Shown here: positions 17,964 to 25,488 of the stretch, piece after piece
How the letters are laid out: every line of letters begins with the position of its first letter
How positions within the stretch are numbered: the first letter of the stretch is position 1
From: Alphaproteobacteria bacterium
GTDB taxonomy: Bacteria; Pseudomonadota; Alphaproteobacteria; CACIAM-22H2
Direction of reading: 5' to 3'
Length of the DNA stretch: 64,000 nt
NCBI GenBank assembly: GCA_017308135.1
Contig: JAFKFM010000007.1
Location: forward strand, 576,001-640,000
Notes under the pieces: model-generated
Databases searched by the model: none
The model's input: only the letters and a program-made list of their open reading frames with translations
What the model was told of the DNA's origin: nothing
Program-made: the position numbers and the translations under genes

Positions 17964-18302
17964 ATGCCGTTCTACACGCTGCAGGACGTTCCGCAGGAAC
18001 TGGTCACGCCGAAGCATTCGACGGCGCTGGGCCGCCTCATCACCGGCAGCCAGGTCGAGTTCGGCATTTTGAGCTTTAAGGCGGGGCAGGGTGCTGAAAT
18101 CCACTCCCACGATCAGGAGCAGATCGTCTACGTGCTCAAGGGCCGGATGAAGGTTTTCACCGAAGGCGAGGAAACGATCATCGGGCCGGGTCAGGCCGCG
18201 CATTTCCTGCCGAACGTGCCGCACGGCACGAAGATGCTGGACGACGTCGAAGCGGTGTCGGTCAAGGGCGTCATCGACGGCGTCGGCCATAAGACGACTT
18301 GA
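17964..18302 (+). CDS. Small single-domain cupin
   Basis: 112-residue cupin. ATG follows GGGAGAG by five bases. Metal-binding pattern IHSHDQEQIVYVLKG (residues about 48-62) and HFLPNVPHG near residue 88 give the usual His/Gln/His set. Small stand-alone cupins bind metal and can act as isomerases, dioxygenases or sensors of a carboxylate or sugar. Its last 32 bases overlap the 3' end of the convergent LysR gene, an unusually long overlap. The function here is unassigned; the position between an SDR and a LysR gene suggests a link to the same regulon. Confidence 0.83.
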   Translation: MPFYTLQDVPQELVTPKHSTALGRLITGSQVEFGILSFKAGQGAEIHSHDQEQIVYVLKGRMKVFTEGEETIIGPGQAAHFLPNVPHGTKMLDDVEAVSVKGVIDGVGHKTT

Positions 18303-19260
18303 GTTTCGTCGGCGGCGCTTCCACCGCCGCGCGCGCCATGGCGGCTTGTTCGCTCCATGGCTGATTGAGGCGCGTCGTCTCCTCCGACAGGATTTCCGAG
18401 AAGGCTTGCGCCATCGGCGTGAGCGCGTGATGCGCCGATTCGATCTGGACGAGATCGAGCCAGAGCGGCGGCTCGTCCAACGGGTTCACGGTGAAGCGGC
18501 GCGGATCGACGTCGCTCGCCATCATCACGCCGGGCAGCACCGTCACCCAATCCGTCGTCGCGACGAAATCGAGCGTGCCCATCATCGCGTCGAGTTCGAT
18601 CATCCGATCGACGCGCACGCCGTTGGACGTGATGTAGGTCTCGACGGTCTTGCGCCGCGAGTTCTGCGGCTTGGGCAGCACCAGTTTCATCGGCGGCAGA
18701 TCTGCGAGGCGAACGGGGGCGAGATGTTCGCGCTTGTCGGTGGCGCGCGCGACCAACACTTCGCGCGTCCGCGCGAACAGGCGTTGGCGTAAGCCCGCAC
18801 CCCCGGCGAAGGCGGGTACCACGGCGAAGGCGAGCGTGCCTGCGCGCACCTGTTCGGTCAGCACGCCGCTATAGGCTTCGACCACCTGCACCGACACGTT
18901 TGGATGCAACGCGATGAAACGCTCCAGTGCTGGGGCAAGCGCGCAGCGCGTCATCGTCGGCATCAGGCCGATCACGACCTCGCCGTCGGCCGCACCGCTG
19001 AACGGGCGCATCGTTTCCTTGGATGCGTTATAGGCGCGCAAGACTTCCAGACAGCTGCGGTAATAGACATCGCCTGCCGCTGTCGGCACGACGCTGCCCG
19101 CGGTGCGCGCGAAGAGCCGCGTACCAAAGCGTTCTTCCAGCTTGCGGATATGCTGCGACACGCCGGATTGGGTGGCGTGTTCGCGCGCCGCGGCGGCCGT
19201 AAAGGAGCGTTCTTCGTACGCCGCGACGAAGACGCGGATGTCTCGGATGCTTTGCGACAT
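18271..19260 (-). CDS. LysR-family transcriptional regulator
   Basis: 329-residue regulator with an N-terminal winged helix-turn-helix (residues about 5-64; FTAAAAREHATQSGVSQHIRKLEERFGTRLF region) and a periplasmic-binding-like effector domain from about residue 92. The start ATG at 19260 gives the normal N-terminus MSQSIRDIRVFV. It diverges from the dioxygenase/TctCBA operon starting at 19521; LysR proteins usually control the divergent operon and themselves. A 22-bp near-perfect palindrome at 19402-19423 is the best operator candidate. The C-terminus is longer than usual and runs over the cupin gene's 3' end. The effector is unknown. Confidence 0.88.
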   Translation of the reverse strand: MSQSIRDIRVFVAAYEERSFTAAAAREHATQSGVSQHIRKLEERFGTRLFARTAGSVVPTAAGDVYYRSCLEVLRAYNASKETMRPFSGAADGEVVIGLMPTMTRCALAPALERFIALHPNVSVQVVEAYSGVLTEQVRAGTLAFAVVPAFAGGAGLRQRLFARTREVLVARATDKREHLAPVRLADLPPMKLVLPKPQNSRRKTVETYITSNGVRVDRMIELDAMMGTLDFVATTDWVTVLPGVMMASDVDPRRFTVNPLDEPPLWLDLVQIESAHHALTPMAQAFSEILSEETTRLNQPWSEQAAMARAAVEAPPTKLKSSYGRRRR

Positions 19261-19401
19261 GGCGGGGGGCGCCCTGATGTTCGTCGTGGTCTCGAAAGGG
19301 GGCCGGCGATACTAGTCCAATGGCGTCTGCCCTGCCAAATCGGCCGCCATCATCATGAATCGTTCTGCGGCCAATCTTTTTTACTGATTGGGCAAGCCGA
19401 G

Positions 19402-19423
19402 GCGATTCCCTTAAGAGAATCGC
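19402..19423. promoter_or_regulatory. 22-bp palindrome, candidate LysR operator
   Basis: GCGATTCC-CTTAAG-AGAATCGC: 10 of 11 base pairs are symmetric, centred at about 19412. It lies between the LysR gene (start 19260) and the divergent dioxygenase gene (start 19521) and contains a T-N11-A pattern as bound by LysR proteins. There is no T-run after it. Confidence 0.55.
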
Positions 19424-19520
19424 AGGGATGAACGTGTCGAAGGGAGCGACGCGTCGGCGCCCGAAACGACCGGCCGAAGGGCCGGATGGGGCTGCCGGAG
19501 CGACGGAAAAACGGAAAACG

Positions 19521-20420
19521 ATGCTCGCAAAGTCGCAGATCGATGCATACAATCGTGACGGCTACCTGGTTCTGGAGAACGTGCTTTCTCCGGCGGAAGT
19601 GGCGCGTCTGCGGGTCGGCGTCGACGCGTTCATGGCGGGTGCGCGCAAGGTCACGGCGCATGACGACATCTACGATCTCGAAGATTCCCATACGCCGGAA
19701 AACCCGCGCGTGCGCCGGATCAAGACACCCCATCGCCACGACGAGGCCTTCGGCCGTTTGGTGACGCATCCCGGCGTGATCGGCGCGCTCGCCGATTTGT
19801 GGGGCCCGGATATCCGTTTCGATTACAGCAAACTGAACATGAAATCGGCCGGCTTCGGCGCGCCGGTGCAGTGGCATCAGGATTGGGCGTTCTATCCGCA
19901 CACCAACGACGACCTCGCCGCCGTCGGCGTGATGATCGACGATTGCGAACCGGATAACGGCCCGATGCTGATGATCCCCGGCTCGCATAAAGGGCCGATC
20001 CACGATCATCACGAGAACGGCCGCTTCTGCGGCGCGATCGATCCTCGCCAATGCGGGATCGATCTTTCCAAGGCCGTGCCGCTGACCGGCAAGGCGGGAT
20101 CGATCACGATCCATCACGTCCGCACGGTGCATGGTTCGGCCGCCAACGAATCCGGCCGCGAACGCCGCCTGTTCCTGATGATGTATCGTGCGGCGGACGC
20201 GTGGCCGCTGCTCGGCTTCCCCGGCACGCTGGCCGATTACGATTCGATGATGGTCGCTGGTAAAACGTCGGTCGAGCCGCGCATGACGCAAGTTCCCGTG
20301 CGCCTGCCGCTGCCGCCCGCCGACAGCGAAGGCTCGATCTACGAAATGCAGAAATCCACCGCGCGGCGTTTCTTCGCCGCCGCCAAGGAAGCGGCGTCCG
20401 AACGCCGTATCGCCACCTGA
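19521..20420 (+). CDS. Phytanoyl-CoA dioxygenase-family Fe(II)/2-oxoglutarate enzyme
   Basis: 299-residue oxygenase. The facial triad is visible as WHQDW near residue 116 (His and Asp) and a distal His in IHHVRTVHGSA near 205; the Arg for 2-oxoglutarate is probably in GRERRLFLM just after. An upstream in-frame ATG at 19428 would add 31 low-complexity residues, but the conserved fold starts at the chosen ATG (MLAKSQIDAYNRDGYLVLEN). It is the first gene of the operon with the TctCBA importer. It probably hydroxylates the imported carboxylate or a derivative. Substrates of bacterial members include quorum signals, ectoine and secondary metabolites, so no guess is made. Confidence 0.87.
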   Translation: MLAKSQIDAYNRDGYLVLENVLSPAEVARLRVGVDAFMAGARKVTAHDDIYDLEDSHTPENPRVRRIKTPHRHDEAFGRLVTHPGVIGALADLWGPDIRFDYSKLNMKSAGFGAPVQWHQDWAFYPHTNDDLAAVGVMIDDCEPDNGPMLMIPGSHKGPIHDHHENGRFCGAIDPRQCGIDLSKAVPLTGKAGSITIHHVRTVHGSAANESGRERRLFLMMYRAADAWPLLGFPGTLADYDSMMVAGKTSVEPRMTQVPVRLPLPPADSEGSIYEMQKSTARRFFAAAKEAASERRIAT

Positions 20421-20475
20421 CCGGAGCCCTAATCCGGCAAACCCCCACTGCAAAAACCCCGAGGGAGGAATCGTT

Positions 20476-21453
20476 ATGAAAAAATTGACAGTCGCTTTGG
20501 CCGCGTTGGGCCTTGCGGCGTTCGGCGCCGCCGGCGCCGTCGCGCAGGAATTCCCGACCAAGCCGATCCGCATCGTCATCCCGTTCGCCGCCGGCGGCGC
20601 CACAGATACGACCGCGCGCATCATCGGCGAAGGCATGCAGAAGGTTCTGGGTCAGCCGGTCGTGATCGACAACAAGCCGGGCGGGCTCGGCATCATCTCG
20701 ATCGAGGAAATGGCGAAGGCCGCCCCCGATGGCTACACGCTGATGATGGGCAGCGGCATGGTCAACGGCGCCGTCGTTGCCGTGCACCCGAAACGCTTCA
20801 CGATCGATTACGACCGCGACGTGACCGTCGTCGGCCGCGTCGCCGACGTGCCGGCCGTGTACGTCACGACGACGAAGAATTTCGACGTGAAGAACTTCAA
20901 GGAATTGATCGACTACGCCAAAGCGAACCCCGGCAGGATCCGCTACTGCTCTACCGGCGTCGGCACCGCGCTGCATATCGAAATGGCGATCTTCCAGCAG
21001 AAGCAAGGCGTGCGCTTCACCCACGTGCCGTATCCCACCGGACAGACCGCGCCGGACCTGATCAACGGCGATCTGCATTTCTGCTCGCTGAACATCATCC
21101 AAACGCGTCCGATGGTGGCCGCCGGCCAGATCCGTCCGATCATCATCACGACGGACGCCCGCCTGCCGGACTTCCCCGATACGCCGACGATGAAGGAACT
21201 GGGCATGCCGGAGCTCAACGCCAATTACTGGGGTGCCCTGTTCGCGCCGTCCAAAACGCCGCCGGCCGTGCTCGCCAAGCTGCACGAGGCGATCAACAAG
21301 GCGCAGGAGATCCCCGAAGTGAAGGAACGTTTCCGTTCCAACCAGATGATCCCCTACATCTCGCCGACGATCGAGGATGCGAAGAAGTGGAACGCGGCGG
21401 AAATCGACCGCTGGCGCACCAATTTCAAGAACTCGGGCATCACCGTCGAATGA
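20476..21453 (+). CDS. tctC: Tripartite tricarboxylate transporter binding protein (TctC/Bug)
   Basis: Periplasmic solute-binding protein, 325 residues. A Sec signal peptide (KK, hydrophobic core, AVAQ cleavage region) covers residues 1-23. The mature part starts FPTKPIRIVIPFAAGGATDT, the hallmark of Bug receptors, with DYAKANPGRIRYCSTG and HVPYPTGQTAP as further family blocks. GAGGAGG-like RBS (GAGGGAGGAA) precedes the ATG. It feeds the TctA/TctB channel encoded downstream; a strong hairpin at 21482-21508 separates it from tctB and may keep the receptor transcript in excess. The ligand is likely a di- or tricarboxylate or similar acid. Confidence 0.93.
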   Translation: MKKLTVALAALGLAAFGAAGAVAQEFPTKPIRIVIPFAAGGATDTTARIIGEGMQKVLGQPVVIDNKPGGLGIISIEEMAKAAPDGYTLMMGSGMVNGAVVAVHPKRFTIDYDRDVTVVGRVADVPAVYVTTTKNFDVKNFKELIDYAKANPGRIRYCSTGVGTALHIEMAIFQQKQGVRFTHVPYPTGQTAPDLINGDLHFCSLNIIQTRPMVAAGQIRPIIITTDARLPDFPDTPTMKELGMPELNANYWGALFAPSKTPPAVLAKLHEAINKAQEIPEVKERFRSNQMIPYISPTIEDAKKWNAAEIDRWRTNFKNSGITVE

Positions 21454-21481
21454 CGGCTTGATCCCGGCGCATCGAATGGCG

Positions 21482-21508
21482 GGCCGCTCCCTTCGAAAGG
21501 GGGCGGCC
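21482..21508 (+). terminator. Stem-loop between tctC and tctB (attenuator-like)
   Basis: GGCCGCTCCCTT-cga-AAGGGGGCGGCC: 12-bp stem with one G:T pair and a 3-base loop. There is no long T-run afterwards (TTGCC), so partial termination or 3'-end protection of the tctC mRNA is more likely than full termination. It lies in the only sizeable gap (119 bases) of the transporter operon. Confidence 0.55.
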
Positions 21509-21572
21509 TTGCCGCTCGAGGCCCAGCCGCATTAAGTATGGCGGCGGGCAATCACGATCGGACGCGACGCAC

Positions 21573-22040
21573 ATGATCCACGCCTTACGCAAATATCACC
21601 GGCACGAAGATATGTTCTGCGGGATCGCGATGATCCTGTTTTCGGTCTTCATCATGTGGGTTGCGCGGGGCTATCCGGTCGGCAACGCCAGCGAGATGGG
21701 GCCGGGCTATTTCCCGCGCGCGCTGTGCGTCATCATCGCTTTTTTCGGCGGCGTTCTGATCATCGGCGATCTTCTGAAGACCGGTCCGCGCGACGCGCCG
21801 GAGGAGCGCCTGAAGGCGCGCCCGATCATCACCATCGCCGCGTCCTATATCGTCTTCGGCTTGACGCTGAACATTGTGGGCCTGTTGCCGGCCCTCGTGT
21901 TGCTGGTCGTCATATCCGCTTTCGCGATCCCTGGCCGGAAGTTCTGGGAAGTCGTTCTGCTCGTCGTCGCGATGCAGGCGATGGCGTTGTCGATGTGGTA
22001 CCTCGTCCAAATCTCCGTGCCGCTGATCGGGAAGGCCTGA
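21573..22040 (+). CDS. tctB: Tripartite tricarboxylate transporter small membrane protein
   Basis: 155-residue TctB-family protein with four predicted membrane spans (around residues 15-33, 46-65, 85-105, 115-150, the last probably two short helices). The family block GNASEMGPGYFPRAL at residues 36-50 is clear. It partners the large TctA channel to move the ligand delivered by TctC across the inner membrane using ion gradients. It ends four bases before tctA. Length and position are normal for the family. Confidence 0.9.
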   Translation: MIHALRKYHRHEDMFCGIAMILFSVFIMWVARGYPVGNASEMGPGYFPRALCVIIAFFGGVLIIGDLLKTGPRDAPEERLKARPIITIAASYIVFGLTLNIVGLLPALVLLVVISAFAIPGRKFWEVVLLVVAMQAMALSMWYLVQISVPLIGKA

Positions 22041-22043
22041 CCT

Positions 22044-23543
22044 TTGGAAATGTTGGAGCATCTGGCGCTCGGCGCCTCGGTCGCGCTGACCATCAACGGT
22101 CTGATGTATTGCTTCCTGGGCGTGCTGGTCGGCACGTTGATCGGCGTGCTGCCGGGCGTTGGCCCCGTTTCGACGATCGCGATGCTGATTCCGCTGACCT
22201 ATCAGCTCGCGCCCGCCGAAGGGCTGATCATGATCGCCGGCATCTATTACGGCGCCCAGTACGGCGGTTCGACGACCGCGATTTTGCTGAACATTCCCGG
22301 CGAGACGTCGTCGATCGTCACTTGTCTTGACGGCCATCCGATGGCCAAGCAAGGGCGCGCGGGCCCCGCTTTGGTCGTGTCGGCCGTCGGCTCGTTCTTC
22401 GCAGGCGTCGTCGGAATCATTCTGACCGCAGCACTGGCGGTGCCGCTCGCCTATATCGGCGCCAGCTTCGGCGCGCCGGAGTATTTCGCCTTGATGCTGC
22501 TGGGGCTGATCGGCGCGGTGGTGCTGGCACAAGGCTCGCCCTTGAAGGCGATCGCCATGGTCGCGGTCGGCATCATGATCGGTTTGGTCGGCATCGATAT
22601 CGACACGGCGATCTGGCGTTTCACGTTCGGTCTGCCCAATCTCGCCGACGGATTGGATTTTGTGCCCGTCGCCGTCGGACTCTTCGGTATCGCCGATGTC
22701 GTGCGCGAGTTGTGCAAGACCGACGGTAAGCTCGGCAAGCTGTCGGTGATCGGCCGCTGGATGCCGACGCGCGACGACGTGAAGCGCGCCGTGCCCGCGT
22801 CGATCCGCGGCACGGTCATCGGATCGATTTTGGGCATTCTGCCCGGCGGCGGCGCCGGCCTCGCGTCCTTCGCGTCGTATATCGTCGAAAAGAAGATCGC
22901 GCGCGATCCCTCGCGTTTCGGCAAGGGCGCCGTGGAAGGCGTGGCGGGCCCCGAGAGCGCCAACAACGCCGCCGCGCAGACCAACTTCATTCCGATGCTC
23001 ACGCTCGGCATACCCGCCAACGCGCTGATGGCGATGATGATGGGCGCGCTGACGATCCACGGCATCCAGCCGGGTCCGCATCTGCTCACGCTCAACGCCT
23101 CGGTGTTCTGGGGCCTCGTGATTTCGATGCTGGTCGGCAACATCATGTTGCTGATCATCAACCTGCCGCTGATCCGCCTCTGGATCACGCTGCTGCGCAT
23201 CCCGTATCGCGCGATCTATGTCGGCATCCTCGTGTTCACGGTGATCGGCGTGTACACCGTCAACAACAGCGTGATCGACGTCTATCTCACCATTTTTTTC
23301 GGCGTCGTCGGCGTGGTTCTCTATCGCTACGGATTCGAGCCCGCGCCGCTGCTGCTCGGCTTCGTGCTCGGCAAACTGATGGAGACGAATTTCCGCAAGG
23401 CGCTGATCCAATCGGGCGGCGACTACATGATCTTCGTCGAACGCCCGATCGCGCTGGGTCTGCTGATCTTCGCGGCGGCGTTGCTGCTGATGCTGTTGTG
23501 GCCGCGTTTCTTCGGCACGCGCAAGTATATGTCCGCCACCTGA
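22044..23543 (+). CDS. tctA: Tripartite tricarboxylate transporter large membrane protein
   Basis: 499-residue TctA channel with about 11-12 hydrophobic spans. Diagnostic glycine-rich motifs: GVLPGVGPV near residue 34 and ILPGGGAGLASF near 265, related by the internal duplication typical of the family, plus YGAQYGGSTTAILLNIPGE near 72. The start is taken as TTG at 22044 because MEMLEHLALG aligns with family N-termini; an ATG at 22050 is the alternative. It works with TctB and TctC as a secondary importer. Confidence 0.93.
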   Translation: MEMLEHLALGASVALTINGLMYCFLGVLVGTLIGVLPGVGPVSTIAMLIPLTYQLAPAEGLIMIAGIYYGAQYGGSTTAILLNIPGETSSIVTCLDGHPMAKQGRAGPALVVSAVGSFFAGVVGIILTAALAVPLAYIGASFGAPEYFALMLLGLIGAVVLAQGSPLKAIAMVAVGIMIGLVGIDIDTAIWRFTFGLPNLADGLDFVPVAVGLFGIADVVRELCKTDGKLGKLSVIGRWMPTRDDVKRAVPASIRGTVIGSILGILPGGGAGLASFASYIVEKKIARDPSRFGKGAVEGVAGPESANNAAAQTNFIPMLTLGIPANALMAMMMGALTIHGIQPGPHLLTLNASVFWGLVISMLVGNIMLLIINLPLIRLWITLLRIPYRAIYVGILVFTVIGVYTVNNSVIDVYLTIFFGVVGVVLYRYGFEPAPLLLGFVLGKLMETNFRKALIQSGGDYMIFVERPIALGLLIFAAALLLMLLWPRFFGTRKYMSAT

Positions 23544-23558
23544 CGGGGGGAGAGATCC

Positions 23559-24416
23559 ATGAACGCGAAGCCCGCGCGCCTGTCGCACGCGCAGATCGAA
23601 GGTTTCGCACGCGACGGCGTGATCTTTCCGATCCGCTGCTTTCCCGAAAGCGCCATGGACGGTTACGCCGCCAAGTTCGCGGCGGCCGAGGAACGCGACG
23701 GCGGCAAGCTGCTGAAGCGCCATAACGAAAAGCCGCATCTTTTGATGCGTTGGCTCAACGATCTGATCCGCGATCCGGCGATCCTCGATCCCGTCGCAGA
23801 TCTGATCGGGCCGGATATCCTGGTCTGGCAATCCGGGTTCTTCGCCAAAAAGCCGGGCGACGGCGGCTTCGTGTCCTGGCATCAGGATTCGACCTATTGG
23901 GGCTTGTCGTCGCCCGACGTCGTCAGCGCCTGGATCGCGTTCACGCCGTCGACCCCGTCGAACGGCTGCATGCGCGTCGTGCCCGGCAGCCACACGCGCG
24001 ATCAACTGCCCCATGCCGACACGTTCGGCGAAGGCAACATGTTGAGCCGCGGCCAGGAAGTCGCCGTCGAGGTGAACGAGGCGGATGCGCTCGATATCGT
24101 CCTGAAGCCGGGCGAGATGTCGCTGCATCATGTGCGCATCATTCACGGCTCGAAGGCGAATACCGGTACGGCGCCGCGGATCGGCTTCACCGTGCGCTAT
24201 ATACCCACGCATCTGCGTCAAGTGTCGGGCGCGCGGGACAGCGCCACGCTGGTGCGCGGCATCGACAGATACGGGCATTTTGAGCACGAACCGATCCCGC
24301 GCGCCGATTTCGACGCCGAGGCGGTCGCGTATCACGCGCGGATGCTCGATTGGCAGGCGCAATTGCGCTACGCGGGTGCCGCGCGCGGACCGCAATACGA
24401 AGGGGCCCGCGGTTAG
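23559..24416 (+). CDS. Phytanoyl-CoA dioxygenase-family enzyme, second
   Basis: 285-residue Fe(II)/2-oxoglutarate oxygenase. The triad is present in SWHQDSTYWG near residue 108 (His, Asp) and LHHVRIIHGSK near 192 (His); the 2-oxoglutarate Arg is probably in PRIGFTVRYIP near 210. The spacing between motifs and the C-terminal part differ clearly from the enzyme at 19521, so they are paralogues with separate substrates rather than a recent duplication. It follows tctA by 15 bases, making the operon dioxygenase-TctCBA-dioxygenase-racemase. Two successive hydroxylations of the imported acid are plausible but unproven. Confidence 0.87.
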   Translation: MNAKPARLSHAQIEGFARDGVIFPIRCFPESAMDGYAAKFAAAEERDGGKLLKRHNEKPHLLMRWLNDLIRDPAILDPVADLIGPDILVWQSGFFAKKPGDGGFVSWHQDSTYWGLSSPDVVSAWIAFTPSTPSNGCMRVVPGSHTRDQLPHADTFGEGNMLSRGQEVAVEVNEADALDIVLKPGEMSLHHVRIIHGSKANTGTAPRIGFTVRYIPTHLRQVSGARDSATLVRGIDRYGHFEHEPIPRADFDAEAVAYHARMLDWQAQLRYAGAARGPQYEGARG

Positions 24417-24425
24417 CGAGGGGCG

Positions 24426-25064
24426 ATGGCGCGTATTTTCCTGATCCACGCTTTGCGCGAATCCGTGGCGCCGGCGCGTGCGGCGATGGAACGCGGCTGG
24501 CCCGATGCGCAGGTTTGCAATCTGCTGGACGACTCACTGTCCGCCGATCTCGCGCGCCTCGGCCGTCTGGACGATGCGATGATCAAGCGCTTCGTACGCC
24601 TGGGCCGTTATGCGCATGACGAAGGAGCCGACGGCATTCTGTTCACCTGTTCGGCCTTCGGCAAGGCGATCGAGGCTGTGAAAGCCGATCTGCCGATCCC
24701 AGTGCTGAAACCCAACGAAAGCGCGTTTCGCGCGGCGCTTTGGCATGGCAAGCGTATCGGCTTGCTGGTGACGTTCGTGGGTTCTCTGGCGCCGTTGTCG
24801 GCGGAACTGCGCGTGGCGGCGGGCGAGGGGCTGCAACTCGAAGCGCGTCTGGTCGAAGGCGCGTTGCAAGCGCTGGAGAAGGGCGACGGAGCCGCGCATG
24901 ACCGTGCCATTGCCGTGGCTGCGGCGGCGTTGCCGCCGGTGGATGCGATCGTGCTCGGGCAGTTCTCGATGGCGCGCGCGGCGGTCAACGTTGCGCACGC
25001 CCATGTCTACACGACGCCCGACGCAGCGGTCGCCGAACTCAAAATGCTGGTCGGCCTGCGCTAG
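24426..25064 (+). CDS. Asp/Glu/hydantoin racemase-superfamily protein, one-cysteine variant
   Basis: 212 residues with the two-domain fold of the Asp/Glu racemase superfamily. The first catalytic Cys is present in LFTCSAFGKA near residue 77. In the second domain the usual Cys motif (VLGC-type) is replaced by IVLGQFSMA near 180, so the two-Cys racemase mechanism is not possible. One-Cys relatives include decarboxylases and maleate-isomerase-like enzymes, although the classic decarboxylases keep the other Cys. It is the last gene of the TctCBA operon and probably acts on the carboxylate skeleton after hydroxylation. Confidence 0.8.
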   Translation: MARIFLIHALRESVAPARAAMERGWPDAQVCNLLDDSLSADLARLGRLDDAMIKRFVRLGRYAHDEGADGILFTCSAFGKAIEAVKADLPIPVLKPNESAFRAALWHGKRIGLLVTFVGSLAPLSAELRVAAGEGLQLEARLVEGALQALEKGDGAAHDRAIAVAAAALPPVDAIVLGQFSMARAAVNVAHAHVYTTPDAAVAELKMLVGLR

Positions 25065-25488
25065 GCCCGCAAATTGCCGTTGTCATACATAAGGATGTGT
25101 GCTGCGCGGGCGATGCTGCGCGCGCGAAAGCGGCCAGCATCGGTCGGATCGTAAGTCGGCATACCAGGACCGATGCGGAATATCCGATCGTGTCGCATCC
25201 ATAAAAGTAATGCCAAATGAAAAAAAACAGATTGTCCGGATCGCGCGAACGACGATAGCTAAGGGTCGATGATCGCCGTCGAGCGATCGCAAAAAATCAA
25301 TCGGGAGGAGCGCGCACGCGCGTCGTGCGAACTTCATTCGAGTGCTTGAAATCAAAGTTTTGGCGGTATTTCCGGGACTTTCCGAGGGATCCGCCCGCTT
25401 CGTCCGTAGCCGTGAAGCGCGCCGCATTGGCGGCGGAGACGTCACTCCGGCGCCGTGATCGTGGCGCCGGCCGTAACAGGAGGAAAGC
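25065..25488 (+). other. Intergenic leader/promoter region of the ThDP-enzyme operon
   Basis: A 424-base gap without a supportable gene. It holds two short dyads: GATCGC-N6-GCGATC (25271-25288) followed by six A's, and CGCACG-cgcgt-CGTGCG (25313-25329). Either could be an operator for the LysR regulator encoded at 31644, but neither is strong. A clear Shine-Dalgarno sequence (AGGAGG) lies at its right end. Confidence 0.4.

Noticed and set aside
21585..24449. A 954-residue open frame on the minus strand opposite tctB, tctA and the second dioxygenase.
   Set aside because: It is a high-GC antisense artefact: the translation is a low-complexity mix of His, Arg, Asp and Gln, while the plus strand encodes clear proteins.
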